DNA of 64,000 nucleotides from Natrinema sp. CBA1119 (GTDB taxonomy: Archaea > Halobacteriota > Halobacteria > Halobacteriales > Natrialbaceae). The notes below the pieces were generated by a model. The model did not search any database. It was given only the letters and a program-made list of their open reading frames with translations, and was not told where the DNA came from. Shown piece after piece: positions 44,183 to 53,640 of the stretch (position 1 is the first letter of the stretch; every line of letters starts with the position of its first letter). The translations under genes and the position numbers were made by a program. Location: positions 3,348,001 to 3,412,000 of the forward strand of contig NZ_PDBS01000001.1 of NCBI RefSeq assembly GCF_002572525.1. The letters are read 5' to 3'.

Positions 44183-45166
44183 TCAGGCCACCTCCTGGTA
44201 CAGCGACTGGTATTGCTTCGCGACCGTCTCGAGCGAGAATTCCTCGCTCCGTCCGGCCGCGTTCGATCCGAGCCGGTCCCGGAGTTCGGCGTCTGTGAGC
44301 CGCTCGAGGGCCGCCTCGAAGCCGTCGACGCCCGCCCCTGAGACCTTCAGACAGTCCTCGCCGTCCGCGAGCCACGAGAACGTCTCGATGTCGCGGACGA
44401 GCACCGGTTTCCCGGCGGCCATCGCCTCGAGCAACGCGATCCCCTCGTTTTCCTCGTGCGTGGGGAAACAGAAAATGTCACCCGCTGCGAACGCTCCGCG
44501 GATGTCGTCGATGTAGCCGGTGAACGTACAGTTCGCCGGGGAGTCCTCGATCAACCGCGTCGTCTCTCGCCCTTTCAAGGAGAGGTCCAGCGGGCCGAAC
44601 CACGCGAAATCCAGTTCGGGCAGCCGGCGGGCCAACTCGACGAACGTCTCGAGACCCTTGCGCTTGATGACGTGGCCGACGAGGAAGACGGTCGGCGATT
44701 CGAGGTCGTAGCGCTCGCGGTACTCGGCCTCGAGCGATTCGAACCCCGCGAGTTTCTCGCGGTCGACGCCGTTCGAGATGACCGTCGTCGGCGCGTCGGT
44801 GTACGTCTCGAGCAGCCGCCGGTTGTACTCCGATGGACAGACGAGCGCGTCGGCCAGTCCGTAGGCCCACCGGAGGTACGGTTTGAGCGGCCTGGCGAGC
44901 GCGTTCGTGAACCGAAAGCTCTCCCCGAAATCCTCGGCGGTCACGTGCGTGTGCGCGACAACTGGGATGTTTCGTCGCCGCGCTCGCCGCGCGTACCAGA
45001 CCGAGCGCGGTCCCATGAGGTTGCAGTGAAAGACGTCGGCCTCGAGCGTCGGCTCGGTCGTGTACGTGAGGTCCAGTCGGTCCAACATTTTCCGCTGGTG
45101 GACGACGGACTCGTGAATGCCGCCGGTGACGTGCGCTTCGAGTTCGAAGTAGTGGCTGATCTTCAT
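44183..45166 (-). CDS. Glycosyltransferase family 4
   Basis: A 327-residue GT4 enzyme. It starts MKISHYFELEAHVTGG. The Rossmann-like C-terminal half contains FLVGHVIKRKGLETF and the EX7E motif in EENEGIALLEAMAAGKPV. It is the first gene of a tight pair with the neighbour at 43085-44182, with no intergenic base. Two adjacent GT4 enzymes usually build a short oligosaccharide, here probably on a surface lipid. Confidence 0.9.
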   Translation of the reverse strand: MKISHYFELEAHVTGGIHESVVHQRKMLDRLDLTYTTEPTLEADVFHCNLMGPRSVWYARRARRRNIPVVAHTHVTAEDFGESFRFTNALARPLKPYLRWAYGLADALVCPSEYNRRLLETYTDAPTTVISNGVDREKLAGFESLEAEYRERYDLESPTVFLVGHVIKRKGLETFVELARRLPELDFAWFGPLDLSLKGRETTRLIEDSPANCTFTGYIDDIRGAFAAGDIFCFPTHEENEGIALLEAMAAGKPVLVRDIETFSWLADGEDCLKVSGAGVDGFEAALERLTDAELRDRLGSNAAGRSEEFSLETVAKQYQSLYQEVA

Positions 45167-45262
45167 ACCGGACTCCCCCTGATCGGTGCGGGTACAGTTA
45201 CCCCCTCGAGACCGTCGCCGCGAACCGGCGAGCGGTGTCCTCGTCGCTGTCCGAGCGCGGCG

Positions 45263-46123
45263 TTACTCGACTTCGAGCCACGGCACCTCCATGAGCGCCG
45301 GGATGTGCGTCTCGATGTGGTGTTCCCAGACACCTTCCTCGCCGAACGCCTCCCCGTGGTCCGCGGTCACGACGACGGTGCCGTCCAACTCCGAGGCCAC
45401 GTCGGCGACGGACTCGAGGGCGATCCGCAGGTTCTCCTCGTAGAGTTCCATAGCCGCCTCTCGAGTGCCGTTCTTGACGAGGTCGGCGGGGTCGAGTTCG
45501 AGCCAGAGGCCCGCCTTCTGGGCGAGTTCGCTGCCCTCGAGTGTGTTCTCCACCTTCGGGCGGATCGTATCGCCGAGCGAGGAGAGAGTCCCGCCACCGC
45601 CGTCGGTTTCCTTCTCGGCTTCTTCCTGTTTCCGGATCCCCTTCTGGATCTGTTTGAGCTTCTGGCCCTTGCCGCGGGAGAGGTAGGGCGCGTGTGGCTG
45701 CATGTAGTGGAGTACCGTCCGATCCGCCGTCTCGACCGCGTCCTGATTGTCGTGGTACGCCTCCGCCAGACTGTCCGGGGGGACCGTCCCGAGGTCGTCG
45801 TCCCAGCCGGACTTCCACACGTCGAAGACGTCGCTGATGTGCTCCGAGGCGGTCCACTCGTAGTCGCAGCTGGCCCCCCACTTCAGTTCGTTCAGCGGAA
45901 TCCCCAGGTCGTTAATAAATGGATTCCCCGAGAAGTACGCGATATCGTGTTCGTCGGTAAATGTCCGATAGGCCCACTCCGGAGTCGACGAACCGGTGCT
46001 CCAGCGCTTTTCTAACGTCCCGTCGAGGTACTCGTCATATACGTCGCTGAATACGTCGTACCGGCACGCATCCAGCACCAGACAGTAATCCCAGTCCGAC
46101 TCGAGGAAGTGCTGGTCCTGCAT
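45263..46123 (-). CDS. Alkaline-phosphatase-fold enzyme, phosphatase/sulfatase-like
   Basis: A 286-residue protein. Metal-site segments of the alkaline phosphatase superfamily are visible: YCLVLDACRYDVFS near the N terminus and VVVTADHGEAFGEEG near residue 255. The substrate-transfer nucleophile is likely a Thr or Ser in TGSSTPEW rather than the Cys of FGly sulfatases. No signal peptide is clear, so it could act inside or be secreted by other means. It lies 96 bp upstream of the GT4 pair on the same strand. Confidence 0.8.
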   Translation of the reverse strand: MQDQHFLESDWDYCLVLDACRYDVFSDVYDEYLDGTLEKRWSTGSSTPEWAYRTFTDEHDIAYFSGNPFINDLGIPLNELKWGASCDYEWTASEHISDVFDVWKSGWDDDLGTVPPDSLAEAYHDNQDAVETADRTVLHYMQPHAPYLSRGKGQKLKQIQKGIRKQEEAEKETDGGGGTLSSLGDTIRPKVENTLEGSELAQKAGLWLELDPADLVKNGTREAAMELYEENLRIALESVADVASELDGTVVVTADHGEAFGEEGVWEHHIETHIPALMEVPWLEVE

Positions 46124-46341
46124 TAGTTGCCGCTACCTTTCGAGTCGACCTACGTATTCTTATTGGTTCCCGGAAAGTCACCAAAACCGGCCCTATTCCC
46201 CGGTACATCTCCGATATCGTCCTGCCGTGTCAGTCCGCTCGCTCGTCGAGCCGACATCTCATACGGTCTGCTGTAAGTAATTTCCGGCACAACCGCGATT
46301 CGGCCTCCGGCCGCGCCGGTAAATCGTTACAGCAAACCGTC

Positions 46342-47919
46342 TCACTCGAGATAGCCCAGCTCCCGCAGCCGATCGCGGGTCTCCTCGTCGGCCTCGTCGA
46401 GCGCGTCGGCCGCGTCGTCGGTCTCCGTCGGGTCGTCCCACGCGCCGCCGACCCCTTCCTCGAAGCGAGCCAGCGCCCGTTCGGTCGCAGCGACGATATC
46501 GTCGTCGGCCGGATCGACCGATGTTCGCTCCACGGGGTCCTCGTCGAGCCGGTACCCCTCGTCGGGGATGCGGTCCGCGCGGACGTACTTCGCGTCCGTG
46601 CTCCGGGCGGCGCGCAGCCGCGAGTAGGCGCGGTGATCGTCCGGGAGATCGATGCCGGCCTCGCTCGCTTTCTCCTCTAAGTGATGCAGTTCGATGACCG
46701 GCTGGGCGTACTCGACGAACGCGTAGTTCCCCTCACCCTCGAGGACGGCGCGCTGGCCGGCGTCGGGATCGACAGCCCCTTCGAACGCGCGATACTCGCT
46801 CGAGAGCAACGAGCGCGTCGCGTCGCGGGCGACGACGCGGTCGGAATGTCCGTCGACATCCGTCCGGCCGACTGCATCGGGATTGACATCCAGCACGTCG
46901 AGCACCGTGTGATAGCAATCGAGCAACTCGACGAGGTCGTCGCGCCGGTCTGCCTCGAGGTCGGGATGTTTGACCAGCAGCGGGACGTTGATGAGCTGAT
47001 CGTAGAGGGCGAACTCGTGGCCGTAGAGGTCGTGTTCGCCGTGGAGTTCGCCGTGGTCGGCCGCGACGACGACTGTCGTCTCCTCCCACTGGTCGGTCTC
47101 GCGGAGCCAGTCGAACAGGCGGCCGAGTTCGGCGTCCATGTGGGCGATTTCGGCGTCGTAGAGGCCGCGAATGTCTTCCCACTCGTCGTCGTCGATATCG
47201 CGGGCACCCGAATTGAACTCCTTGGAGTTCTGGCAGACGTCGTCGGGATCGACGCCGGGGGCGAACTCCTCGCGGTACTCCTCGGGCGGGTAGTACGGCA
47301 GGTGGGCGTCCATCAGATTGACGAAGGCGAACCAGCCGTCGTCGCTCTCGCTGTCGTCGATGAAGGACTTGGTTCGATCGATTACCGACGGCGTCTTCGA
47401 GTCTGCCCCCTCGCCGCTGGCGAGTTTGGAGTGGGCCATCGCGCCGAGGTGGACGAGCTTCGACGCCAGATCGCGGAGGTAGTCGTTGTCGTTGACGGTC
47501 TGCCACGCGCTGGCCAGCGGCCCCGAGAGCACGTCGCCGGGGAGAACCTCGAAGAACGAGTCCTGGTGGCCGAACCCGTCGGTGAGGCCGGTGTAGGGTG
47601 TTATCCAGGCGTTAGAAGAGTAACAGGCCGTGTCGTAGCCGGCCGCCGACAGGGTCGACGCGAGGGTCGTCTCGTCGTCGAGATACGGACTCCCCTGATC
47701 GGCTCCGTGCTGGCTCGGATACCGGCCGGTAAACAGCGAGGCGTGAACCGGAAGCGTCCATGGCGCGGGCGCGACCGCCGATTCGAAGACGGTCGCCGCC
47801 TCGGCGAACCGCGACAGCTCGGGCGTCGTCTCCCGCTCGTACCCGTAGGGCTCGAGCCGATCCTTTCGGACCGTATCCAGAACGACGAAGAGGACGTTCG
47901 ATTGCGGTGTCCTGTCCAT
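46342..47919 (-). CDS. Sulfatase-superfamily enzyme lacking the FGly cysteine
   Basis: A 525-residue protein from the ATG at 47917-47919 (MDRTPQSNVL). The N-terminal metal site is LFVVLDTVRKDRLEPYGYE. The sulfatase core motif reads PWTLPVHASLFTGRYPS, so the Cys (or Ser) that becomes formylglycine is replaced by Thr in WTLP. TVVVAADHGELHGEHDLYGHE is the second metal site. It is therefore more likely a phosphodiesterase or phosphotransferase (for example adding a phospho-group to a glycan) than a sulfatase. The C terminus is acidic. It is divergent from the flippase-like gene across 124 bp. Confidence 0.85.
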   Translation of the reverse strand: MDRTPQSNVLFVVLDTVRKDRLEPYGYERETTPELSRFAEAATVFESAVAPAPWTLPVHASLFTGRYPSQHGADQGSPYLDDETTLASTLSAAGYDTACYSSNAWITPYTGLTDGFGHQDSFFEVLPGDVLSGPLASAWQTVNDNDYLRDLASKLVHLGAMAHSKLASGEGADSKTPSVIDRTKSFIDDSESDDGWFAFVNLMDAHLPYYPPEEYREEFAPGVDPDDVCQNSKEFNSGARDIDDDEWEDIRGLYDAEIAHMDAELGRLFDWLRETDQWEETTVVVAADHGELHGEHDLYGHEFALYDQLINVPLLVKHPDLEADRRDDLVELLDCYHTVLDVLDVNPDAVGRTDVDGHSDRVVARDATRSLLSSEYRAFEGAVDPDAGQRAVLEGEGNYAFVEYAQPVIELHHLEEKASEAGIDLPDDHRAYSRLRAARSTDAKYVRADRIPDEGYRLDEDPVERTSVDPADDDIVAATERALARFEEGVGGAWDDPTETDDAADALDEADEETRDRLRELGYLE

Positions 47920-48043
47920 TACTGGCCTCACTTTTCTCCACGCCAATAAATCGATTGAAGGGGAGGGCAGCCACCCGTCACGGCCGCGCTCTCCGCTCGG
48001 CGATGATCAGATGTTTCAAGGTAACTGACGATTCATACCAGCC

Positions 48044-49063
48044 ATGGACGAGCGAAATCGTCGGGCGTTCATCATCGGGGCCATCGGGACGATCGCAGTC
48101 TTTTCCGTCCTCTTTTTCGTCGTCGGCGCGCGCGACATTCTCGATTCGTTACTGTCGGCGGAGCCGTCGCTGGTCGCCGCGACGTTCGCGCTCGCGCTCT
48201 GCTGGCTGGCCGCCTGGAGCCTGATGCTCCGGACCGTCCTCGCCGCGCTCGGCATCGGCATCCCGGTCGGGAAGTCGTTTTTCATCTACGCCGGTGCCGT
48301 CTTCGCGAACAACGTCACCCCGTTCGGGCAAGCCGGCGGCGAACCGGTCGCAGCGCTGCTCATCTCGAAGACCTCCGATGCCCGCTACGAGACCAGCCTC
48401 GTCGGCATCGCGAGCGTCGACGTCCTCAACGTCGTTCCCTCGATCTCGCTCATCCTCGTCGGCGTCGGCTACTACGCGACCACCGCCGCGCTCGGCGACC
48501 ACCTCGTGACGGCGGTCGGTTCGGCGGTCGTGCTGATCGCGGGAATCGTCATCGCCATGGGGCTCGTCTGGCGGTACCACCAGGCGATCGTCGACCGGCT
48601 CCCCGGAATCGTCGCCCCCCGACTCGGTCGGCTCGGGCTCGAGCGCTTCGAGTCCGAGACGCTCGAGGAGGACATCGCCGACCGACTGGGACGATTCTTC
48701 GAGAACATCGAACGCGTGGCGACGGACCGGTGGCGGCTGTCCGCCGTCGTCGGGCTGTCACTGTGTGGCTGGCTCTTTCAGGTCGCCGCGCTCATGGCGG
48801 CGTTCGCCGCGCTGGGCTACGGCGTCCCGCCGTACGTCCTGCTATTCGTGATCCCGCTGGCAAACCTGGCCGGCGCTGCGCCCCTTCCGGGGGGACTCGG
48901 CGGGATCGAGGCCGCGTTCGTCACGCTGCTCGTTCCCACCACCGGTATTCAGGCGTCGGTCATCACCGCGGCCGTCCTCATCTTCCGCGGTGCGATCTAC
49001 TGGATGCCGATCCTGATCGGCGGCCTGGCCGTGTCGGCGTTCGGTGTCCGGGCGGTGCGGTGA
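48044..49063 (+). CDS. Flippase-like LPG-synthase transmembrane-domain protein
   Basis: A 339-residue membrane protein with about eight hydrophobic helices, of the lysylphosphatidylglycerol-synthase TM superfamily (UPF0104, YbhN/AglD-like). Conserved stretches are NNVTPFGQAGGEPVAALLIS and PLPGGLGGIEAAF. Such proteins are thought to flip or move lipid-linked sugars across the membrane. Next to GT4 and AP-fold genes, it could be the flippase of the pathway. Confidence 0.88.
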   Translation: MDERNRRAFIIGAIGTIAVFSVLFFVVGARDILDSLLSAEPSLVAATFALALCWLAAWSLMLRTVLAALGIGIPVGKSFFIYAGAVFANNVTPFGQAGGEPVAALLISKTSDARYETSLVGIASVDVLNVVPSISLILVGVGYYATTAALGDHLVTAVGSAVVLIAGIVIAMGLVWRYHQAIVDRLPGIVAPRLGRLGLERFESETLEEDIADRLGRFFENIERVATDRWRLSAVVGLSLCGWLFQVAALMAAFAALGYGVPPYVLLFVIPLANLAGAAPLPGGLGGIEAAFVTLLVPTTGIQASVITAAVLIFRGAIYWMPILIGGLAVSAFGVRAVR

Positions 49064-49156
49064 CGCCGATCGGCGGACGACGGAGTGACTACCCGCCTGC
49101 GGGGCGACCGAGCGGTTAATCCCCGTCCGGCTCCGATGAACGGTCGATCGATCGGT

Positions 49157-49654
49157 ATGTACCGAGACGGACACGCCGGATTCAACGCCCTGCTGTACGC
49201 GCCGTTTCTGCCCCTGGTTGGCCGCGTCTGGTCGCTCGAGCTGGCGCTGATCGGGGCGCTCGTGGCCGTCGCCGTGGCCAACCTCCCGGATATCGACGAG
49301 CCGCTGCCGCGGCTCCGACACCGCGGGCCAACGCACACCGTCTGGTTCGCCGTCCTCGTCGGGCTGGTCGCCGGCGTCGGGACCGCCCTCGCCGTCCCCT
49401 CGACGCCGGATGCATTTGCGTTCGGGTTCGCCGTCGGTACCGGCGGGTTCCTCGCCCACCTCGCGGGTGATATCGTCACGCCGATGGGAATCAGCCCGTT
49501 CGCCCCCGTCTGGCGGGCCCACGTCACGCTCGGCTGGTTCAAATCCAAGAACGGCCGGATCAATCGCGCGTTTCTGCTCGCCGGTTCGGCCGCTCTGTTC
49601 GCGTCACTGCTTCTAACGTTGTTATTGCCGGTAGCAACCGTTCCGACGGGGTGA
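49157..49654 (+). CDS. YdjM/DUF457-type membrane metal-dependent hydrolase
   Basis: A protein of 165 residues from the ATG at 49157 (MYRDGHAGF); an ATG at 49136 adds seven. Conserved polar motifs are NLPDIDEPL, HRGPTHTVW and LAHLAGDIVTPMG, in a chain with four or five hydrophobic segments. These belong to the LexA-regulated YdjM-like family. It is convergent with a paralogue at 49713. Confidence 0.85.
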   Translation: MYRDGHAGFNALLYAPFLPLVGRVWSLELALIGALVAVAVANLPDIDEPLPRLRHRGPTHTVWFAVLVGLVAGVGTALAVPSTPDAFAFGFAVGTGGFLAHLAGDIVTPMGISPFAPVWRAHVTLGWFKSKNGRINRAFLLAGSAALFASLLLTLLLPVATVPTG

Positions 49655-49712
49655 CCGACCGCACGGTTACTGCGGTCACGGCTGCCGTGCGCCGCGTCTC
49701 CAACTCGAGACC

Positions 49713-50189
49713 TCAGCGAATCGACGGGAGTTCGTCCGCGCCCCACGCGAGGATGCCGATCGATGCGGCCCAGAGCACTACTGTCGCGGCCGGACTGTGA
49801 ACCGCCAGCCCGGGACTCCAGCTCGTCCGGAGGGGGAACAGCCAGTCGATCCCCTTCGGCGAGAGCGAGTCGATCGCAAGATGCGAGCCGATCGCGAGCC
49901 CGACGGCGACTGCGACACCCCGGCCACGCCAGTCCTCTCGATTCAGCCGTCGGCCGACCGCGTAGCCGCCGATGACGATCGCGAGGGCGAACAGGGGCGT
50001 GTGGGTTATGCCGCGGTGAACGAACGGCCATTCCAATCCCGCGGGAAAGAGGAAGTCCGCGTCAGGGAGGAGGCCGAAGACGAGCCCGATCCGCGGGTCT
50101 TCGTCGGTGAGTCCGCGGACGAGGGCGTAGCCGACGAACGCGTGGGTCGCGAACGCGCCCGCGAGGAACAATCCGCGTTCGAGTTCCAT
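49713..50189 (-). CDS. YdjM/DUF457-type membrane metal-dependent hydrolase (paralogue)
   Basis: A 158-residue protein with the same motifs as its convergent neighbour: GLLPDADFLF, HRGITHTPLF and GSHLAIDSLSPKG. Four hydrophobic segments are visible. Two related genes face each other across 58 bp. The reaction is unknown in this family. Start at 50187-50189 (MELERGL). Confidence 0.85.
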   Translation of the reverse strand: MELERGLFLAGAFATHAFVGYALVRGLTDEDPRIGLVFGLLPDADFLFPAGLEWPFVHRGITHTPLFALAIVIGGYAVGRRLNREDWRGRGVAVAVGLAIGSHLAIDSLSPKGIDWLFPLRTSWSPGLAVHSPAATVVLWAASIGILAWGADELPSIR

Positions 50190-50318
50190 CGCGTACTGGT
50201 TCGATCGATCCCATTACGTAACTTATGATTCTCGGACGCCGGATCGACGCGTACGAACGCGGTCGACGCTGCCGTCGAACCAACAGTGCTTACATTCGGG
50301 ACCGACTACGAACCGGGC

Positions 50319-50840
50319 ATGGATCCGTTGCAAACCGAGGGGCTACCGGCCTGGCTCGAGTCGATGTTCACGTCGGAACTCGCGTTAGCGGTGTTCTTCG
50401 GTATCTGCGTTCTCGAGGGGGCGATGCTCCTGCGGTTCATGCCGAGCGAACTCGTCGTTCCGGCGGCGTTGGCACTGATCGGCTCGTCGATCCCAGAAGT
50501 GATCGCGATCGTCGCCATCGCGGTCGTCGGAACGACGGTCGGCCAGTTCTGTCTCTTCTGTCTCGTCCGTCGCGCCGGCCGAGAGTACGTCCTGCAAAAG
50601 CGCTGGTTTCCCATCACCGAGTCGCGACTCGAGCGATTCGACGGCTGGTTCGATCGCTGGGGCGGTCTGGCCGTCCCCGTGAGCAATACGATGCTGTTCG
50701 TTCGCGGGCTGCTGACCGTCCCCGCCGGGCTCTCGGAAATGGACGGCCGCTCGTTCGTCGCGCTGTCGGCGATTGGCTCGCTGTCCTTCCAGACGATCCT
50801 CGCGACTCTCTACCTCGCCGGCGGCCATCTGTTGGCGTGA
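50319..50840 (+). CDS. DedA-family membrane protein
   Basis: A protein of 173 residues from the ATG at 50319 (MDPLQTEG); an upstream start at 50286 adds eleven. Conserved DedA features are EGAMLLRFMPSELVVPAALAL, VVGTTVGQ, and FDRWGGLAVPVSNTMLFVRGLLTVPAGLSEM (quoted in parts). Family members move or flip phospholipids such as polyprenyl phosphate. Its position in the glycan region fits recycling of a lipid carrier. Confidence 0.85.
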   Translation: MDPLQTEGLPAWLESMFTSELALAVFFGICVLEGAMLLRFMPSELVVPAALALIGSSIPEVIAIVAIAVVGTTVGQFCLFCLVRRAGREYVLQKRWFPITESRLERFDGWFDRWGGLAVPVSNTMLFVRGLLTVPAGLSEMDGRSFVALSAIGSLSFQTILATLYLAGGHLLA

Positions 50841-50939
50841 CCGAGCGGCGGATTCAGCCCCCGTAGACGCTGCTTCTCAGTACAGCTTCGCGTTCCTGCG
50901 TCACCGAACTGCAAAATCGAAAACTGCGATCGCTTCGTC

Positions 50940-52361
50940 TTAGCTCCCGCCCTGTCGGTAGACGGGCAGCCGGAATCGGACGCCTCTGTCGCGGAGCTGC
51001 CACCTGATCTCGGTGCCGACCCACGTCAGGCCCGTCAGGAGCGCGACGCCGATAGCGGCGAACTCCGAGGACCCCATCCAGACCGGGCTGACGAAGAGGA
51101 GGGCGTTGTAGATCCGGTGTGGAAGGAGCGACTCGATGAGATCACCGAGGAATCCGAGGGGATTAAAGCCGAAGCCGTCTCCGCCACCGCCGCCGCCGCC
51201 GCCGCCACCGCTGCTCTCGGCTTCAGTTCGGTTCTCGAGGCCGAGTGACTGGGCGCTCTGGCCGCTCTCGCTTTCGTCACCGGTCTCGAGGCGCTCGGAT
51301 TCGTAGGGGAGGCTGGAGCCGACCTCCCAGACGATCTCGCCGGACTGATTGACCTCGATGACCCGGTTGCCGTGGGTGTCGGAGATCAGCGTGTTCCCGT
51401 TCGGAAGTCGGTCTGCGTCCCGGGGCCACTGGATCTGATCGTCCTCCCAGAGCCAGGTCTGGGTCCATTCGCCGTCCTCGCGCTGGAACTCCTTGATCTG
51501 TGCGTTCTCGGAGTCGGCGACGAGGATGGCCGGGCCGCCCTGACTCTCGGGGATGAAATCAGGGTTGTGCTGTTCGTGGAGGACGTCGTGCTCGTTTTCG
51601 CTCCCGAGCGTCCAGTCCTCGAGCAGCCCCTCCTCCTGATCGAGGAAGACGACCTGGTCTTGATTGCGCAGACTGGCCATGATCCGGCCTTCCATCTGGC
51701 CCTCCTCGATGTACTCGACGTCGTTGATGTGTGCCCAGTCGCGCGGCCAGGAGTGACCGCCCTCGAGCGGGAAGTCGCTCTGGGCGTCCCAGAGCCAGTC
51801 GACGACCTCCGTCTCGGTGTTGACGATGAACACCTGGTCGGCGACCATGTCGGCGACGACGAAGTGGGTCTCGTTGATTCGATCGACGTCGTGCCATTCG
51901 CCGGCGTACTCCTTGTAGTCGTAGCGCTCGTAGATGACCTCGACCTCACCGGTCTCGAGGTCGGCCCGCTCGATGACGTTGCGGGTACACGGCGGCGCGC
52001 CGCAGTTAGCGCCTTCCGTGTGAATCGTGTCCGTCGCGGCGTACTCGACGGTCAGCGGGTCGCCCTCGACGGGGTCCGCGTCGAAGTACTTAGTCCGCGA
52101 GTTGTTGTAGTAGAGGACCTCGCCGTTGGGCTGGTAGGCCGTAATCGTCCCCGCACGGCCCGATTCGGTGACGACGGTGTGATTATCGGTCTCCGGTGCG
52201 TCCGGAACGTCTTCTTTCGACGCCGTCGAAACCCCACCGCCCGCCGCGCTGGCGACGACGGCGGCCGTAATGAGGATGAGTACCGCGAACGCGACCCGGA
52301 GCCTGTTTCTCGTAATCTCCGATCGGACGCGCTCGAGCGAGGGGAGCGTTCGTTCGGTCAC
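50940..52361 (-). CDS. Arylsulfotransferase-like beta-propeller membrane protein
   Basis: A 473-residue protein. One N-terminal helix (VAFAVLILITAAVVASAAG) is followed by a large extracytoplasmic domain with beta-propeller repeats (EWHDVDRINETHFVVADM, DWAHINDVEYIEEG, NGNTLISDTHGNRVIEVN). A Gly-rich loop (residues about 395-405) and two C-terminal hydrophobic segments follow. Homologous domains are found in aryl-sulfate sulfotransferases. It may sulfate a surface glycan or simply be a membrane-bound propeller. The His of the ASST active site was not identified with certainty. Confidence 0.8.
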   Translation of the reverse strand: MTERTLPSLERVRSEITRNRLRVAFAVLILITAAVVASAAGGGVSTASKEDVPDAPETDNHTVVTESGRAGTITAYQPNGEVLYYNNSRTKYFDADPVEGDPLTVEYAATDTIHTEGANCGAPPCTRNVIERADLETGEVEVIYERYDYKEYAGEWHDVDRINETHFVVADMVADQVFIVNTETEVVDWLWDAQSDFPLEGGHSWPRDWAHINDVEYIEEGQMEGRIMASLRNQDQVVFLDQEEGLLEDWTLGSENEHDVLHEQHNPDFIPESQGGPAILVADSENAQIKEFQREDGEWTQTWLWEDDQIQWPRDADRLPNGNTLISDTHGNRVIEVNQSGEIVWEVGSSLPYESERLETGDESESGQSAQSLGLENRTEAESSGGGGGGGGGGDGFGFNPLGFLGDLIESLLPHRIYNALLFVSPVWMGSSEFAAIGVALLTGLTWVGTEIRWQLRDRGVRFRLPVYRQGGS

Positions 52362-52562
52362 GGTTCAGTCACCATCTCGTTTCGGAGCGCCGGTTGGGGA
52401 ACCATCGTCCGTCGTTTCCGAATCGAGGTACTAGTACTTTTTCTAACCGGACCGCGACTCGAGGACCCGATCGCACGGTCGGGCTAAGCGAGGGAAACAC
52501 CGGACTGGCGAGACGGGCCGAGAGCCAGTTTGGACGAGCGATTCGGCTCACTGGTGTGTGGG

Positions 52563-53438
52563 TCACGCGTCATCGTGGGCCTGCGTGGTGAGGACGGGAA
52601 CCGGCGAGGTACGGATCACGCGCTCGGTGAAGCTCCCGAGCAGGTGCCGGTCGAGACCGGTGTGGCCGTGCGTTCCCATCACGATGAGGTCGACCCCTGC
52701 CTCGTCGCCGTAGGTCGTGACCTCCCGGGGCACCGACCCCGCGGCGATAGTGGTCGTGACGTCGTCGACGCCCGCTTGCGTGGCGGCCGACGCCGCGTCG
52801 TCCAGGACCCCCTGGACGTTGTCCTCGAGCTGCTCGGGAAGGTCTGCCGAGCCCGCGTCGATCACCTCCGGAAGTTCGTCGACGACGGACAGCAGGTGGA
52901 GCTTCGCGCCGTGTCGCTCGGCGACCGTCGACGCCAGTTCGAGCGCCGCCGTCGCGTGGTCACTCCCGTCGGTCGGAACGAGGACGTCCGTGTAGGGGAA
53001 CGTCGGCGACACCTCGTCGGCGGCGCGGACGGTCAACACCGGAACGGCGCTTCTGTTCACGACGTGATCCGTGACGCTCCCGAGGACGTACTCCCCCAGC
53101 CCGCGCCGTCCGTGGGCCCCCATCGCGACGAGATCGAACTCGTCGGCGGTGGCGTGCTGGACGATCGCTTCTCGCGGATCGCCCTGAACGACGGTTGTCA
53201 CCACGGATACGCCGCGGTCCTCGGCCATCGCCGCGGCGTCGGAAACGATGTCGTTTCCCTCTCCCTCGAGTACGTCGACGATGTCGTCGCCGAGGCGCGT
53301 GAGGCTCGGCTGGTTCGTGTCGGCAACGTTGAGCAGGTGAACGGTCGCCTCCCGATCGGCCGCGACGTCGAGTACGTGCTCGAGGGCGGCCGTCGCGGAA
53401 TCGCTCCCGTCGGTCGGGACGAGGATACGAGTGGACAT
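52563..53438 (-). CDS. Universal stress protein, tandem domains
   Basis: A protein of 291 residues from the ATG at 53436-53438 (MSTRILVPTDGSD); a longer start at 53516 adds 26. Two USP domains are in series, each with an ATP-binding pattern (MGAHGRRGLGEYVLGS and MGTHGHTGLDRHLLGS). Such proteins respond to starvation or salt and oxidative stress by binding nucleotides. It is the first gene of a same-strand stretch that continues into the regulator gene region. Confidence 0.93.
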   Translation of the reverse strand: MSTRILVPTDGSDSATAALEHVLDVAADREATVHLLNVADTNQPSLTRLGDDIVDVLEGEGNDIVSDAAAMAEDRGVSVVTTVVQGDPREAIVQHATADEFDLVAMGAHGRRGLGEYVLGSVTDHVVNRSAVPVLTVRAADEVSPTFPYTDVLVPTDGSDHATAALELASTVAERHGAKLHLLSVVDELPEVIDAGSADLPEQLEDNVQGVLDDAASAATQAGVDDVTTTIAAGSVPREVTTYGDEAGVDLIVMGTHGHTGLDRHLLGSFTERVIRTSPVPVLTTQAHDDA

Positions 53439-53640
53439 GGCGGAGCGTTCGGGATGGATCCGCTTATACTGTCGGCTCTCAGTCGCTGTCGTGGCGTTGT
53501 CGAACAGTCTCGGCACCGTTCACGTCACCACCGAGGTATCCGTGGCGAAGTCAGAGCGGCGAGCGAGGCGCTCGCATTCGGTCTCGGTCGTCGTAGAATG
53601 AACGCGGGATCACGCCGATCCCCGGCCCCAGATCGAGCGG

